Shown here: in pieces, positions 36,246-44,333 of the stretch
Layout: each line of letters begins with the position of its first letter
How positions within the stretch are numbered: the first letter of the stretch is position 1
Position numbers and translations under genes: made by a program
Notes under the pieces: model-generated
What the model was told of the DNA's origin: nothing
The model's database searches: none
The model's input: the letters and a program-made list of their open reading frames with translations, nothing else
DNA from: Chryseobacterium phocaeense
GTDB taxonomy: Bacteria > Bacteroidota > Bacteroidia > Flavobacteriales > Weeksellaceae
DNA: 64,000 bases
Assembly: GCF_900169075.1 (NCBI RefSeq)
Contig: NZ_LT827015.1
Location: 2,682,158-2,746,157, forward strand
Direction of reading: 5' to 3'

Positions 36246-37091
36246 TTATTCTTTGAACTGAGATGGGGTCATTCCCGTATGTGCCTTGAAAAATTTGGAA
36301 AAGCTTGCATGGTCATAAAAACCAAGATCATAGACGATATCTTTCACCGACATATCAGACACCTTTAAAAGACGTTTTGCCTCCAGCAGAATCCGGTCCT
36401 GGATCAGGGATGAGGCTGAAGCATTCAGGTTTTTCCTGCAGACAATATTTAAATAATTGGCAGAAATATTCAGTTTATCCGCATAAAAAGAAACCGATCT
36501 TTCTGTCTTGAAATGCTCGTCAATCCAATGAAGAAATTTAGAAATTATAGGATTGGAATGATACATTTCAAAATCTTTAAAAGCGCCTTCCACGGACTTG
36601 CTGACCAATAAACCGATCAGCTCGCTCCGCTTCTGAACCACTTCCCAGAAGACCTGTTTTTCATTCACCTCTTTCTGAATGGACTGAAATTCATAACGGA
36701 AACATTCAAAAACTTCCGGTGAAAGATGAATAACCGGGTGATTCTGATAATAAGAAGCAGAAAACCTCAGCGAGGGCAGAAAACTCTCAAACCAGTCTCT
36801 ACTGATCATCAGCTGATAGCCCACCGTTTCCTTTTCAATCACCCACTGATGAACCTGATCCGGAAAAACCAGATGAATCTGGAAATGCCCCACTTCATAT
36901 TCTGTAAAATCAATGGTATGGCTGCCTTTTCCATGTTCGAAAAGATTGATAATGAAAAAATCATGTTTATGAGGCTCATCAATGGAACGTTCCCCATGCA
37001 GCTCATTAAACAGTAAATGACAGCCCTGAAGCTGGTTCTCGCTGAACTCCTGAATGCCTAACACCGGAAAATGATCTGTATGTTGTCCCAC
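36246..37091 (-). CDS. AraC-family transcriptional regulator between paralogous amidohydrolases
   Basis: 281 aa with a GTG start (GTGGGACAACAT). The N-terminal cupin-like part begins DHFPVLGIQEFSEN and has HKHDFFIINLFEHGKGSHTIDFTEYEV. The C-terminal double HTH reads RSVSFYADKLNISANYLNIVCRKNL then SVKDIVYDLGFYDHASFSKFFKAHTGMTPSQFK. It probably senses a small molecule and regulates the flanking amidohydrolases. A good AGGAG-type ribosome site (TTTTAGGAGAAAATC) precedes the start. A TGTATTTA octamer array starts 58 bp upstream, where promoter spacing matters. Confidence 0.9.
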   Translation of the reverse strand: MGQHTDHFPVLGIQEFSENQLQGCHLLFNELHGERSIDEPHKHDFFIINLFEHGKGSHTIDFTEYEVGHFQIHLVFPDQVHQWVIEKETVGYQLMISRDWFESFLPSLRFSASYYQNHPVIHLSPEVFECFRYEFQSIQKEVNEKQVFWEVVQKRSELIGLLVSKSVEGAFKDFEMYHSNPIISKFLHWIDEHFKTERSVSFYADKLNISANYLNIVCRKNLNASASSLIQDRILLEAKRLLKVSDMSVKDIVYDLGFYDHASFSKFFKAHTGMTPSQFKE

Positions 37092-37148
37092 GCAGCCTGA
37101 TTTTCTCCTAAAATTAGTAAAATTTACGCAGGAAAACTTAATGGTTAA

Positions 37149-37247
37149 TGTATTTATGTATTTATGTATTTATGTATTTATGTATTTATGTATTTATGTA
37201 TTTCTTTAATCTTTAATCTTTAATCTTTAATCTTTTAATCTTTTAAT
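37149..37247. repeat. Compound tandem repeat: TGTATTTA octamers then CTTTAAT heptamers
   Basis: Six exact TGTATTTA units plus one TGTATTTC (37149-37204), running into four CTTTAAT units (from 37204) and two CTTTTAAT units (to 37247). It lies upstream of the minus-strand AraC-type gene and downstream of the second amidohydrolase. A related CATTTAAT array is at 42897-42944. Confidence 0.9.
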
Positions 37248-37283
37248 CACAAAAACCACTAACTTTGAATTTTACCCGTTAAT

Positions 37284-38618
37284 TCAATACACCACATTTC
37301 CCTGATGCACCAGTGATTCCACATTAGAAATTCTTGACACGGCTTCTGCAGAACAGCTTGCATTTATCAGCACAAAATCCGCCCGATCCCCGGGTTTAGG
37401 CCATTGCCGGTTTCCATTGTCATCCAGCGGCAGTACATTTGCAGTGGCCAATTTAAGGCTTCTCGACAGTAAGAATTCTGTGGAATATCCGTACAGCTGG
37501 GCCATCAGATTGGCTTTCTGAAGAACACTTCCCGTTCCGAAGGTATTCCAGTGATCTACAATACTGTCATTACCCGTTAAAACCCTTACATTATACTTGT
37601 ATAGCGTTGGGATCGGCATTACCAGGCTTCCGAAAGGAATGGTAGATACGATTCCAATTTGCGCTTCGGCCAGTTTCTCCGCAGCTTCTTCCTGTTTGGC
37701 CTTATCCAGTTTGGCTAAAACAAAACAGTGGCTGAGATAGGTTTTTCCTTTCAGGGAAGGGTTTTCATTCACTTTTTTAATAAGATATTCTACGGTTTTC
37801 AATCCGGATTCGCCGGTTTCATGAAGATGGATGTCAATGCCTTTTTGATGATCCAAAGCCAGCTGAACCGTAAAATCAAGGGTCTTTTGAATTGATCCGT
37901 CAATCGTGAATGGATCAACCCCTCCAATGAAATCTATATCCATCTGGGCGGCTTCTTTAAGATACGGCACTGAGTCTGTATAAAATACGCCATGCTGCGG
38001 AAAAGCCACCAACTCTGCTCCAAAGCCTTTCTTTTTATGTTCTAAAGCTTTCTGAAGGTTTTTCAATGAATCCAGTTTTGAAGTCGGCTCAATGTTTACA
38101 TGGCTTCTGGCAAAAGATGTTCCTTTAGACTGAAGCAGTTCGATCATTTTTTCTGCTTTAAATGTAGAATTTTTCAGCATTTCAGGAAGCATTTTCTGTT
38201 CCAGGGCAATCATTCCTTTTACGCCACCCGTTCTTTTCCTTACCGCCTGCCATTTATCGCCGTAAAATGTTTTATCCAAATGGATATGCATGTCCTTAAA
38301 TGCAGGAAGCATCAGCATTCCTTTAGCATCCAAAGCTTTAGACTCCGGTTGATTGGGAGTGATACTTTTGATCTTTCCGTTTTCAATTTCTATATAAAAA
38401 AGACCGGTTTTCGTAGCCACGACTTCTCCTTCTTCATATTCAAAGCCTGTTTCCAGACGGACATTTTTTACATTCAACTTCCCTTGTCCTAAGGTATTTT
38501 GTTCATCAGAAAGTGGAAATGCTGCCATAATATTAGGTATTAAAGTAAGGCCGGCTGCTGCCAGTGCTGAGTTTTTTATAAAATCTTTCCGTGATAGGGT
38601 ATTGTCTGAGCTATTCAT
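37284..38618 (-). CDS. Exported amidohydrolase, cytosine-deaminase-like (copy 2)
   Basis: 444 aa. The N-terminus SSDNTLSRKDFIKNSALAAAGLTLIPNIMAAF resembles a Tat-type signal (SRKDF in place of SRRxF), so this copy may be exported folded. The catalytic part matches copy 1 closely: MHIHLDKTFYGDKWQ, IDIHLHETG, LSHCFVLA, LTGNDSIVDHWNTFG, and the shared start NVRLETGFEYEEGEV. The duplicate pair thus differs in likely location. The substrate is unknown. It is in the same orientation as the AraC gene and copy 1. Confidence 0.87.
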   Translation of the reverse strand: MNSSDNTLSRKDFIKNSALAAAGLTLIPNIMAAFPLSDEQNTLGQGKLNVKNVRLETGFEYEEGEVVATKTGLFYIEIENGKIKSITPNQPESKALDAKGMLMLPAFKDMHIHLDKTFYGDKWQAVRKRTGGVKGMIALEQKMLPEMLKNSTFKAEKMIELLQSKGTSFARSHVNIEPTSKLDSLKNLQKALEHKKKGFGAELVAFPQHGVFYTDSVPYLKEAAQMDIDFIGGVDPFTIDGSIQKTLDFTVQLALDHQKGIDIHLHETGESGLKTVEYLIKKVNENPSLKGKTYLSHCFVLAKLDKAKQEEAAEKLAEAQIGIVSTIPFGSLVMPIPTLYKYNVRVLTGNDSIVDHWNTFGTGSVLQKANLMAQLYGYSTEFLLSRSLKLATANVLPLDDNGNRQWPKPGDRADFVLINASCSAEAVSRISNVESLVHQGNVVY

Positions 38619-38748
38619 TCCAATCTATTTATTACAAAAATAAAAAGATGGTAATGGCTGGAAGTGTATGGTTTATTACAACTTCTGTATGATTTATTGA
38701 AAAACTAAATATTTAACTGTTAAGATTCAAATATCAATCAGTATGATC

Positions 38749-39372
38749 GGTTTTCAGAAAACTTAAGTGAACTTTTTTTTCAAAATTTTTAATCTTATAA
38801 ATAACTAAAGTGTTAAAAATATTTTGTGATTAAAAATGAATTTTTATAATCTTTTTTATGCTTTTACTTTTGTCTTGAAATCAAAGATTCGACGTAGTCA
38901 AACAAAAGTAACAAAAATTCAAGACGGGAATCCTCGGCTAAAAATGAGTTCTATTCTCTAAAAATTCTAAAACTCGTGCGGATTTCCTGTGAGTTCTTCG
39001 TATCTAAATTGGTCCCGCACTCAGACAGTAGAATTTTCTTAACGTTCATAGAATTCATTTTTTTAACGCCTCCGCTTCCTAAGTCGGTTTTTTACTACAT
39101 AGTTATTTAAGTCGTTGTTTTTCAGAAAACTTAAGTGAGCTTCTTTTTTTCAAAATTTTTAAGCTTATAAATAACTAAAGTGTTAAAAACTTTTGCGCCT
39201 TTTGTGGTTAAATTTTTCTTCCCACAGACTTCACACATTCCAACTGATTATTATTTGATATTATGCAGAATAAAAATCTTTGATTTTTTGAGAACTTATG
39301 TGAACTTTATATGCACTTTATTATTCAACTTCAAATACTAAAGTGTTAAAGACTTTTGCCTCTTTTATGGTT
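38749..39372. repeat. Cluster of AAAGTGTTAAAA-type repeats around a palindromic element
   Basis: Occupies the 38619-39415 gap. Copy A (about 38749-38820) and copy B (about 39119-39200) share TTTTCAGAAAACTTAAGTGA, TTATAAATAACTAAAGTG and TTAAAAA. Copy C (about 39271-39372) is diverged and matches an inverted copy at 45974-46080. Between A and B, TTACTTTTG (38865) pairs with CAAAAGTAA (38903), and GTCTTGAA (38872) with TTCAAGAC (38918). That gives an imperfect palindrome followed by a GC-richer block to about 39090. No intact ORF. Confidence 0.7.
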
Positions 39373-39380
39373 AAAAAAAA

Positions 39381-39403
39381 GACCGGGCTTTTAAATCCGG
39401 TCT
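39381..39403 (-). terminator. Intrinsic terminator of hemL
   Basis: The minus strand reads AGACCGG, a loop of about 10 nt, CCGGTC and T8, 13 bp past the hemL stop. Confidence 0.85.
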
Positions 39404-39415
39404 CATCTATTTTTA

Positions 39416-40702
39416 TTAGTTGGCATATTCAAATTTTCTTACTGCTTCAAGCGTCATATCAATTTCTTTATCTTTGATGGCATCACTGATGAAGTAGGTT
39501 TCATATCCGCTTGGTGGAAGGTAAATTCCATTCTGAAGCATCTGGTGAAAGAAATTATTGAACAGCGAATGATTGGAAGCTTCTGCCTCATCAAAATTGG
39601 AAACCCTGTTCGTATGAAAAAATACAGACATCATGGATCCCTTTCTGTTAATTTTGTGGGGAATACTTTTTTCATTTAAAATTTTACCGATCTCAAAATC
39701 CAGTGTTTCGGTTGCCTTATTGATCCTGTTGAAAAATTCCGCGTCATTTTTGATCAGCTGCAATGTTTTCAATCCGCCTCTCATGGCTAATGGATTTCCA
39801 CTTAATGTTCCGGCCTGATATACTCCGCCTTTCGGAGCTAAATGATCCATAATTTCATTTCTTCCTGCAAAAGCTCCTACCGGAAGGCCTCCACCGATTA
39901 CTTTTCCGTACGTAACCAGGTCGGCTTTTACATTGTACAATTCCTGTGCACCTCCGAAAGCCAGTCTGAAACCGGTCATTACTTCATCGAAAATCAACAA
40001 AGTGCCATTTTCGTCACAGATCTTTCTAAGGTTCTGAAGAAAATTGTTTTCAGGCAGGACACAGCCCATATTTCCGGCAACAGGCTCAATAATCACGGCT
40101 GCTATTTCTCCCTGATTGTGGCGGAACAGGTCTTCTACCTGCTCAAAATCATTGTAGCGTGCTAAAAGTGTATCTTTAGCCGTGCCTTCCGTGACTCCGG
40201 GTGAATTTGGGTTTCCGAAAGTAGCCGCGCCGCTTCCTGCTTTGATCAGAAATGAATCTGAATGGCCATGGTAGCAGCCTTCAAATTTAACGATCTTATC
40301 TCTTTTTGTAAAACCTCTTGCCAGTCGTACCGCACTCATACATGCTTCCGTACCGGATGAAACCATTCTGATCTGGTCTATATTCGGAACATTTTCAATG
40401 ATGAATTTTGCAATTTCGGTTTCCAGTTCTGTAGGCGCTCCGAAAGAAAAGCCTTTTTCTGCCTGCATTTTCAGCTCCTCCAGCACTTCAGGATGGGTAT
40501 GCCCTAAAATGGCCGGTCCCCATGAATTGATGTAGTCAATGTAGCTATTATCATCTGCATCGGTAAGGTAAGCCCCCTTCGCCGATTTCATAAATACGGG
40601 AACACCTCCTACTGATTTGAATGCGCGTACGGGAGAATTTACTCCACCGGGAATGTATTGATAGGCTTCATCAAACAGAGCCGAACTTCTTTGGTATTTC
40701 AT
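39416..40702 (-). CDS. hemL: Glutamate-1-semialdehyde 2,1-aminomutase
   Basis: 428 aa from ATG 40702, giving the usual N-terminus [31 protein letters not shown] enzyme that makes 5-aminolevulinate, the haem/cobalamin precursor, from glutamate-1-semialdehyde (C5 route). The PLP lysine is Lys267 in [32 protein letters not shown] and FDEVMTGFR are conserved. Complete and of standard length. No other hem gene is present; it is followed by a terminator and preceded by a peptidoglycan hydrolase gene about 90 bp away. Confidence 0.95.
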   Translation of the reverse strand: MKYQRSSALFDEAYQYIPGGVNSPVRAFKSVGGVPVFMKSAKGAYLTDADDNSYIDYINSWGPAILGHTHPEVLEELKMQAEKGFSFGAPTELETEIAKFIIENVPNIDQIRMVSSGTEACMSAVRLARGFTKRDKIVKFEGCYHGHSDSFLIKAGSGAATFGNPNSPGVTEGTAKDTLLARYNDFEQVEDLFRHNQGEIAAVIIEPVAGNMGCVLPENNFLQNLRKICDENGTLLIFDEVMTGFRLAFGGAQELYNVKADLVTYGKVIGGGLPVGAFAGRNEIMDHLAPKGGVYQAGTLSGNPLAMRGGLKTLQLIKNDAEFFNRINKATETLDFEIGKILNEKSIPHKINRKGSMMSVFFHTNRVSNFDEAEASNHSLFNNFFHQMLQNGIYLPPSGYETYFISDAIKDKEIDMTLEAVRKFEYAN

Positions 40703-40791
40703 TTTTTGTTGAGAGTTGATAGCTGCCCGTTGCCCGTCCATCAGCAAACATCAAACCGTTGACTGATACCCGTATGACAGCAGCTATTGAA

Positions 40792-41853
40792 TTAGTTTCT
40801 TGGTTTTTTGTCAATTAAATAAATAAGCTGGCCCGGAGAAGGTCTCTGCCCTTCATCCATTCTGTTTTTTGCGTATAATTTATTTAATTTGATTCCGAAT
40901 TTCTGGGCGATATCATGCATATCTTCACCCGTTTCTGCTTTATAAGTAGCGGTATTTCCTTCAGAGTTTTTGGATTCAAGGAAGACAATATCGTTTTTCT
41001 TTAAAATATTAGTACCCAGTTCGTTCCATTTCACAAGCCTGCTTTCGCTTACTCTGAACTTGTCTGCAATGAATTTAACGGTAGTATCTTCAGGAATTAC
41101 AATATATTTCAATCCATCATTCGGATGACTTTTGATCAGAATTGAGTTAAGGATTTCCGCTTTTGTTTTGATCCTTTCGACTCTTTTCTGCTGCTGCACA
41201 TAAGAAGTCTGTTTGTAAGGAACCTCAACTGTAACGGGATCCTTGACTTTCTTTGTTACCATTTTTGACGGTTCCAGCTGTGCCATGAAGGTCTGATCAT
41301 CCTTCAGATTCGGATACATTTTAAGAACGGCGTACAGTACTTCTTTAGAATTGGTATCATCATACTCATACAGCCTGTATTTTTCAATTTTTGTAATCAG
41401 GATGGAAGCATACCGTGGATTGGTTGCATAGCCCGCTTTTTTTAGTCCATGTGCCCACGCCTTGTAATCTTTCATATTCAGATTGAACAGATTGGCGTAG
41501 TATTTTCTTGTGGACAGGAAGATGGAATGGTCTTCATAAGACTGTCTTGGATCATCATAAACGCGGAAACATTCATTGGGAGCATCATCCGTATGCTTCA
41601 TGGTTTTTCCGGTCCAGTCTTCCTTACATTTAATTCCGAAGTGATTTTTGCCTTCCTGAGCCAGTCTGCTCTGCCCTCCTCCGGTTTCCAGAAGTCCCTG
41701 GGCCAATGTAATAGAAGCAGGAATCTTATATTTTTCCATTTCCTCTACTGCATATTTTGCAAATTTTTGAATGTACTGGTCTTCAGTAGCCCAGTTCTGA
41801 GCTGAGAATTTTGATAAAACTAAAAGGCTTACGAGTAAGAAAAGTCTTTTCAT
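40792..41853 (-). CDS. Exported glucosaminidase with LysM repeats
   Basis: 353 aa from ATG 41853; the frame opens at a TTG 9 nt upstream. Signal peptide MKRLFLLVSLLVLSKFSAQ. A glucosaminidase (GH73/FlgJ-like) domain (about 25-165) holds the catalytic Glu in ITLAQGLLETGGGQSRLA and the GIKCKEDW and YDDPRQSYEDHS blocks. Two C-terminal LysM-like modules (about 245-290 and 300-348) should bind peptidoglycan. Likely a cell-wall remodelling enzyme. It is 16 bp from the PLP enzyme gene upstream, so probably co-transcribed. Confidence 0.9.
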   Translation of the reverse strand: MKRLFLLVSLLVLSKFSAQNWATEDQYIQKFAKYAVEEMEKYKIPASITLAQGLLETGGGQSRLAQEGKNHFGIKCKEDWTGKTMKHTDDAPNECFRVYDDPRQSYEDHSIFLSTRKYYANLFNLNMKDYKAWAHGLKKAGYATNPRYASILITKIEKYRLYEYDDTNSKEVLYAVLKMYPNLKDDQTFMAQLEPSKMVTKKVKDPVTVEVPYKQTSYVQQQKRVERIKTKAEILNSILIKSHPNDGLKYIVIPEDTTVKFIADKFRVSESRLVKWNELGTNILKKNDIVFLESKNSEGNTATYKAETGEDMHDIAQKFGIKLNKLYAKNRMDEGQRPSPGQLIYLIDKKPRN

Positions 41854-41869
41854 GTTTTTCAATTTTTAC

Positions 41870-42778
41870 TTATATAATTAAATTTCTATTCTGTTTTTCC
41901 AAAAGCAGATTGGCTCCCTCAATACCCTGCAGTCCTCCGGTATGAAAGCACAAAACCCTGCTGTTCTCAGGAAAATATCCCTCATCAATAAGTTCGAAAA
42001 CTTTCTGCATCATCTTCCCTGTATATACCGGTTCCAGAAGAATCCCGTATTTTTCTTTAAAATCGTTGATAAAACAGATGGTTTCATCTTTTATTTTACC
42101 ATAACCTCCAAAACATGAATCTATTAGATTAAAGTTTTGTTTCAAAGTTAATTCAAAAATTTTATTCCCTAGTGAAGCATCGTCAACCACCTTAAATCCT
42201 ATAACTTTCTGATTTTCTTCACAAAATTTTGCAATTCCGGCAACGGTCCCGCCGGTTCCGACTGCGGTGCAAAGATAATCAAAATCTTTTGTTTGGTCAT
42301 TCAGCATCATTTTAATGCCTGCAACAGCTTCTTCGTTGGTACCTCCTTCAGGAATGATCAGTGCTTCAGGGAATTCGTTCTGCAGAAATTCAGTGAGCAT
42401 TTCTTTGTGCCTGTACTCTTCCCGGGTGACAAATTTCAGGTTCATCCCGTTTCTTTTCGCAAAAAGTAAGGTAGGGTTATCCCGCCATTTCGTTGCCAGC
42501 TCCTCGCCTCTTATGATACCCAGCGTAGGAATTCCTGACAGGTATCCAACCGCCGAAACGGCAGCAATATGATTAGAGAATGCTCCGCCGAAAGTAATGA
42601 GATAAGGGTTTTCCGGATTTTTTTCCAGATAGTTATTGATATTGTAGAAAAGCTTCCAGTATTTGTTTCCTGAAATTTGGGGATGAATTAGGTCTTCCCT
42701 TTTAATAAAGAGTCTGATGTTATTATGAACAGGAATTTCCTGAACGGGGATTGGATTTGCCGGGAGCTTTAACAGCAT
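41870..42778 (-). CDS. PLP-dependent ACC deaminase/D-cysteine desulfhydrase family protein
   Basis: 302 aa, fold type II PLP enzyme. Schiff-base Lys39 lies in QISGNKYWKL, the phosphate loop is TAVGTGGTVAGIAKF, and FGGAFSNHIAAVSAVG holds the Asn-His pair. The C-terminal PVYTGKMMQKVFELI and FHTGGLQGIEG blocks match the D-cysteine desulfhydrase/ACC deaminase group. The reaction is either D-cysteine breakdown or ACC deamination; the sequence as read does not decide which. It is somewhat short for the family. Confidence 0.85.
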   Translation of the reverse strand: MLLKLPANPIPVQEIPVHNNIRLFIKREDLIHPQISGNKYWKLFYNINNYLEKNPENPYLITFGGAFSNHIAAVSAVGYLSGIPTLGIIRGEELATKWRDNPTLLFAKRNGMNLKFVTREEYRHKEMLTEFLQNEFPEALIIPEGGTNEEAVAGIKMMLNDQTKDFDYLCTAVGTGGTVAGIAKFCEENQKVIGFKVVDDASLGNKIFELTLKQNFNLIDSCFGGYGKIKDETICFINDFKEKYGILLEPVYTGKMMQKVFELIDEGYFPENSRVLCFHTGGLQGIEGANLLLEKQNRNLII

Positions 42779-42858
42779 TATTGACGTTTAAACTGTGATA
42801 TGCAAAATTAGTAAAAGATTTATGTTGGGAGTGCAATTCCGGGAGACATTTGTTGCAG

Positions 42859-42944
42859 GCGGGCTAAAGCCCACCTCTATTGAATTTTAGATAATTCATT
42901 TAATCATTTAATCATTTAATCATTTAATCATTTAATCTTTTAAT
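42859..42944. repeat. GGGCTAAAGCCC hairpin followed by CATTTAAT octamer array
   Basis: GGCGGGCTAAAGCCCACC (42859-42876), then CTCTATTGA, then five CATTTAAT units and one CTTTTAAT (42897-42944). It lies between the 108-aa gene and the PLP enzyme gene, about 120 bp upstream of the latter's start. Confidence 0.85.
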
Positions 42945-42949
42945 CTTTT

Positions 42950-43276
42950 TCACAAATATTTCCGGAAGCTCCAGAATTTTCTCTTCCCCAGATAATTTAA
43001 ATCACCCTCCCTCGCGTATGCTTCTCTTTCAAAGGAGATCCTTCTGTACGCCAGATGACTGTTTTTAAGTTTGAAAAACCAGTAGTAATATTCGATGACA
43101 TAAAAGATATAAAAGAAAACAACAAGCATTTCAAGCTGCTGTCTTAAATGGATTTTTTCGTGATTGATAAGTACTTTATTTTCCCTATCTTCGGGTTTCC
43201 TAATGAAGATAAAGGGAAAGAGAGCAATGCCGTTAATTTTTAATTTTTTTAATGGCTTTTGGCATATAATTATCAT
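42950..43276 (-). CDS. Small membrane protein with HExxH-like motif
   Basis: 108 aa. VLINHEKIHLRQQLEMLVVFFYIFYVIEYYYWF contains HEKIH (HExxH) followed by a hydrophobic helix (about 48-68). The later ISFEREAYAREGD may supply a third metal ligand. The layout recalls minimal M56/BlaR1-like or M48-like membrane peptidases, but the protein is much smaller. Activity is untested inference. It is divergent from the DUF5522 gene. Confidence 0.65.
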   Translation of the reverse strand: MIIICQKPLKKLKINGIALFPFIFIRKPEDRENKVLINHEKIHLRQQLEMLVVFFYIFYVIEYYYWFFKLKNSHLAYRRISFEREAYAREGDLNYLGKRKFWSFRKYL

Positions 43277-43313
43277 ACTAACAAATATAAAGTTTTTTGA
43301 CTTAGAGATTTAA

Positions 43314-43499
<186 letters not shown>

Positions 43500-43500
43500 A

Positions 43501-44028
43501 ATGAAAAAATATATTTTTATTTTGTTAGCATCGGCTGCATTAGGCCTTACATCGTGCAGTCCATTCCAGGTACGTTCAGATTATGCTGAATCGGCTAATT
43601 TCACCACCTACAAAACGTATAAAATCCGAATTGACGATCTTAAACTGAATGATATTGATAAAGACAGGGTTTTAAACGAGTTGTCGAGACAACTTCAGAG
43701 CAAAGGACTCCAGTCCGGCGAAAATCCAGATCTGATCGTTAATGTAAAAGCCAATCATAAAAAAATAACGGATATTACCAACAGCTCTCCTTACGGAATG
43801 TGGGGATGGGGCGGTCCCTTCGGATGGGGTGTCGGAATGAACAGAACGTGGACCAGCAATTATAATGAAGGAGCACTGATTGTGGATCTTATAGATTCCA
43901 GAACGAACAAGCTGGTTTGGCAGGGAATCGGAAGCGGAATTTCTGTGGATTCTCCAAGGTCCAAACAAAGACAGATTCCTGAAATTATGGCGGAGATCAT
44001 GAAAAATTATCCTCCTCAGCGAAAATAA
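43501..44028 (+). CDS. DUF4136 lipoprotein
   Basis: 175 aa with lipobox ALGLTSCSPF (Cys19). The DUF4136 features are an initial VRSDYAESANFTTYKTYKI strand set, DLIVNVKAN, a Gly/Trp-rich loop (YGMWGWGGPFGWGVGM) and the end SPRSKQRQIPEIMAEIMKNYPP. Envelope protein of unknown role. Abuts the DUF5522 gene. Confidence 0.9.
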   Translation: MKKYIFILLASAALGLTSCSPFQVRSDYAESANFTTYKTYKIRIDDLKLNDIDKDRVLNELSRQLQSKGLQSGENPDLIVNVKANHKKITDITNSSPYGMWGWGGPFGWGVGMNRTWTSNYNEGALIVDLIDSRTNKLVWQGIGSGISVDSPRSKQRQIPEIMAEIMKNYPPQRK

Positions 44029-44055
44029 TTGTATTTAAATCAATTATCTATATAT

Positions 44056-44082
44056 ATCCGGTACGGTTTTTCTGTTCCGGAT
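44056..44082 (+). terminator. Intrinsic terminator of the DUF5522/DUF4136 operon
   Basis: ATCCGG ... CCGGAT stem, extended inside by further partial pairing, then T6. 28 bp after the stop. Confidence 0.7.
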
Positions 44083-44333
44083 TTTTTATGCAAAAGGGTT
44101 ACGTTTTTTTGAAACATTAAGTTTATAATTAAGGGATAAGAATAGTTAAGGAAAAATCGAAGATTTTTAAAGCGTCCTGCTTAAGATGGAGCTCAACTTA
44201 ATATCCTTAAAAGCTTAAAAATAGCTAATTGTTCACAATTCTATTTTTAATAAAGCTTCAATGCTGTCCATTTCAAAATTAACAGTAATGTAATTTTTTA
44301 TTCGTTAAAATATAGTATTCTTACATAAATTTT
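44083..44333. other. AT-rich gap with repeat remnants
   Basis: Holds CTTAATATCCTTAAAAGCTT near 44193, related to the repeat at 2380-2627, and AATCGAAGATTTTTAAAGCG. No gene seen. It probably contains the promoter of the endonuclease gene. Confidence 0.45.

Noticed and set aside
37149..37247. CRISPR-like repeat array
   Set aside because: Units are 7-8 bp and directly adjacent with no unique spacers; it is a microsatellite.
38860..39090. Decayed small gene in the gap
   Set aside because: Frames are broken by several stops; the repeat and palindrome structure explains the segment better.
42897..42944. Second short array as CRISPR or origin iterons
   Set aside because: Units too short, no spacers, and no replication initiator gene nearby.
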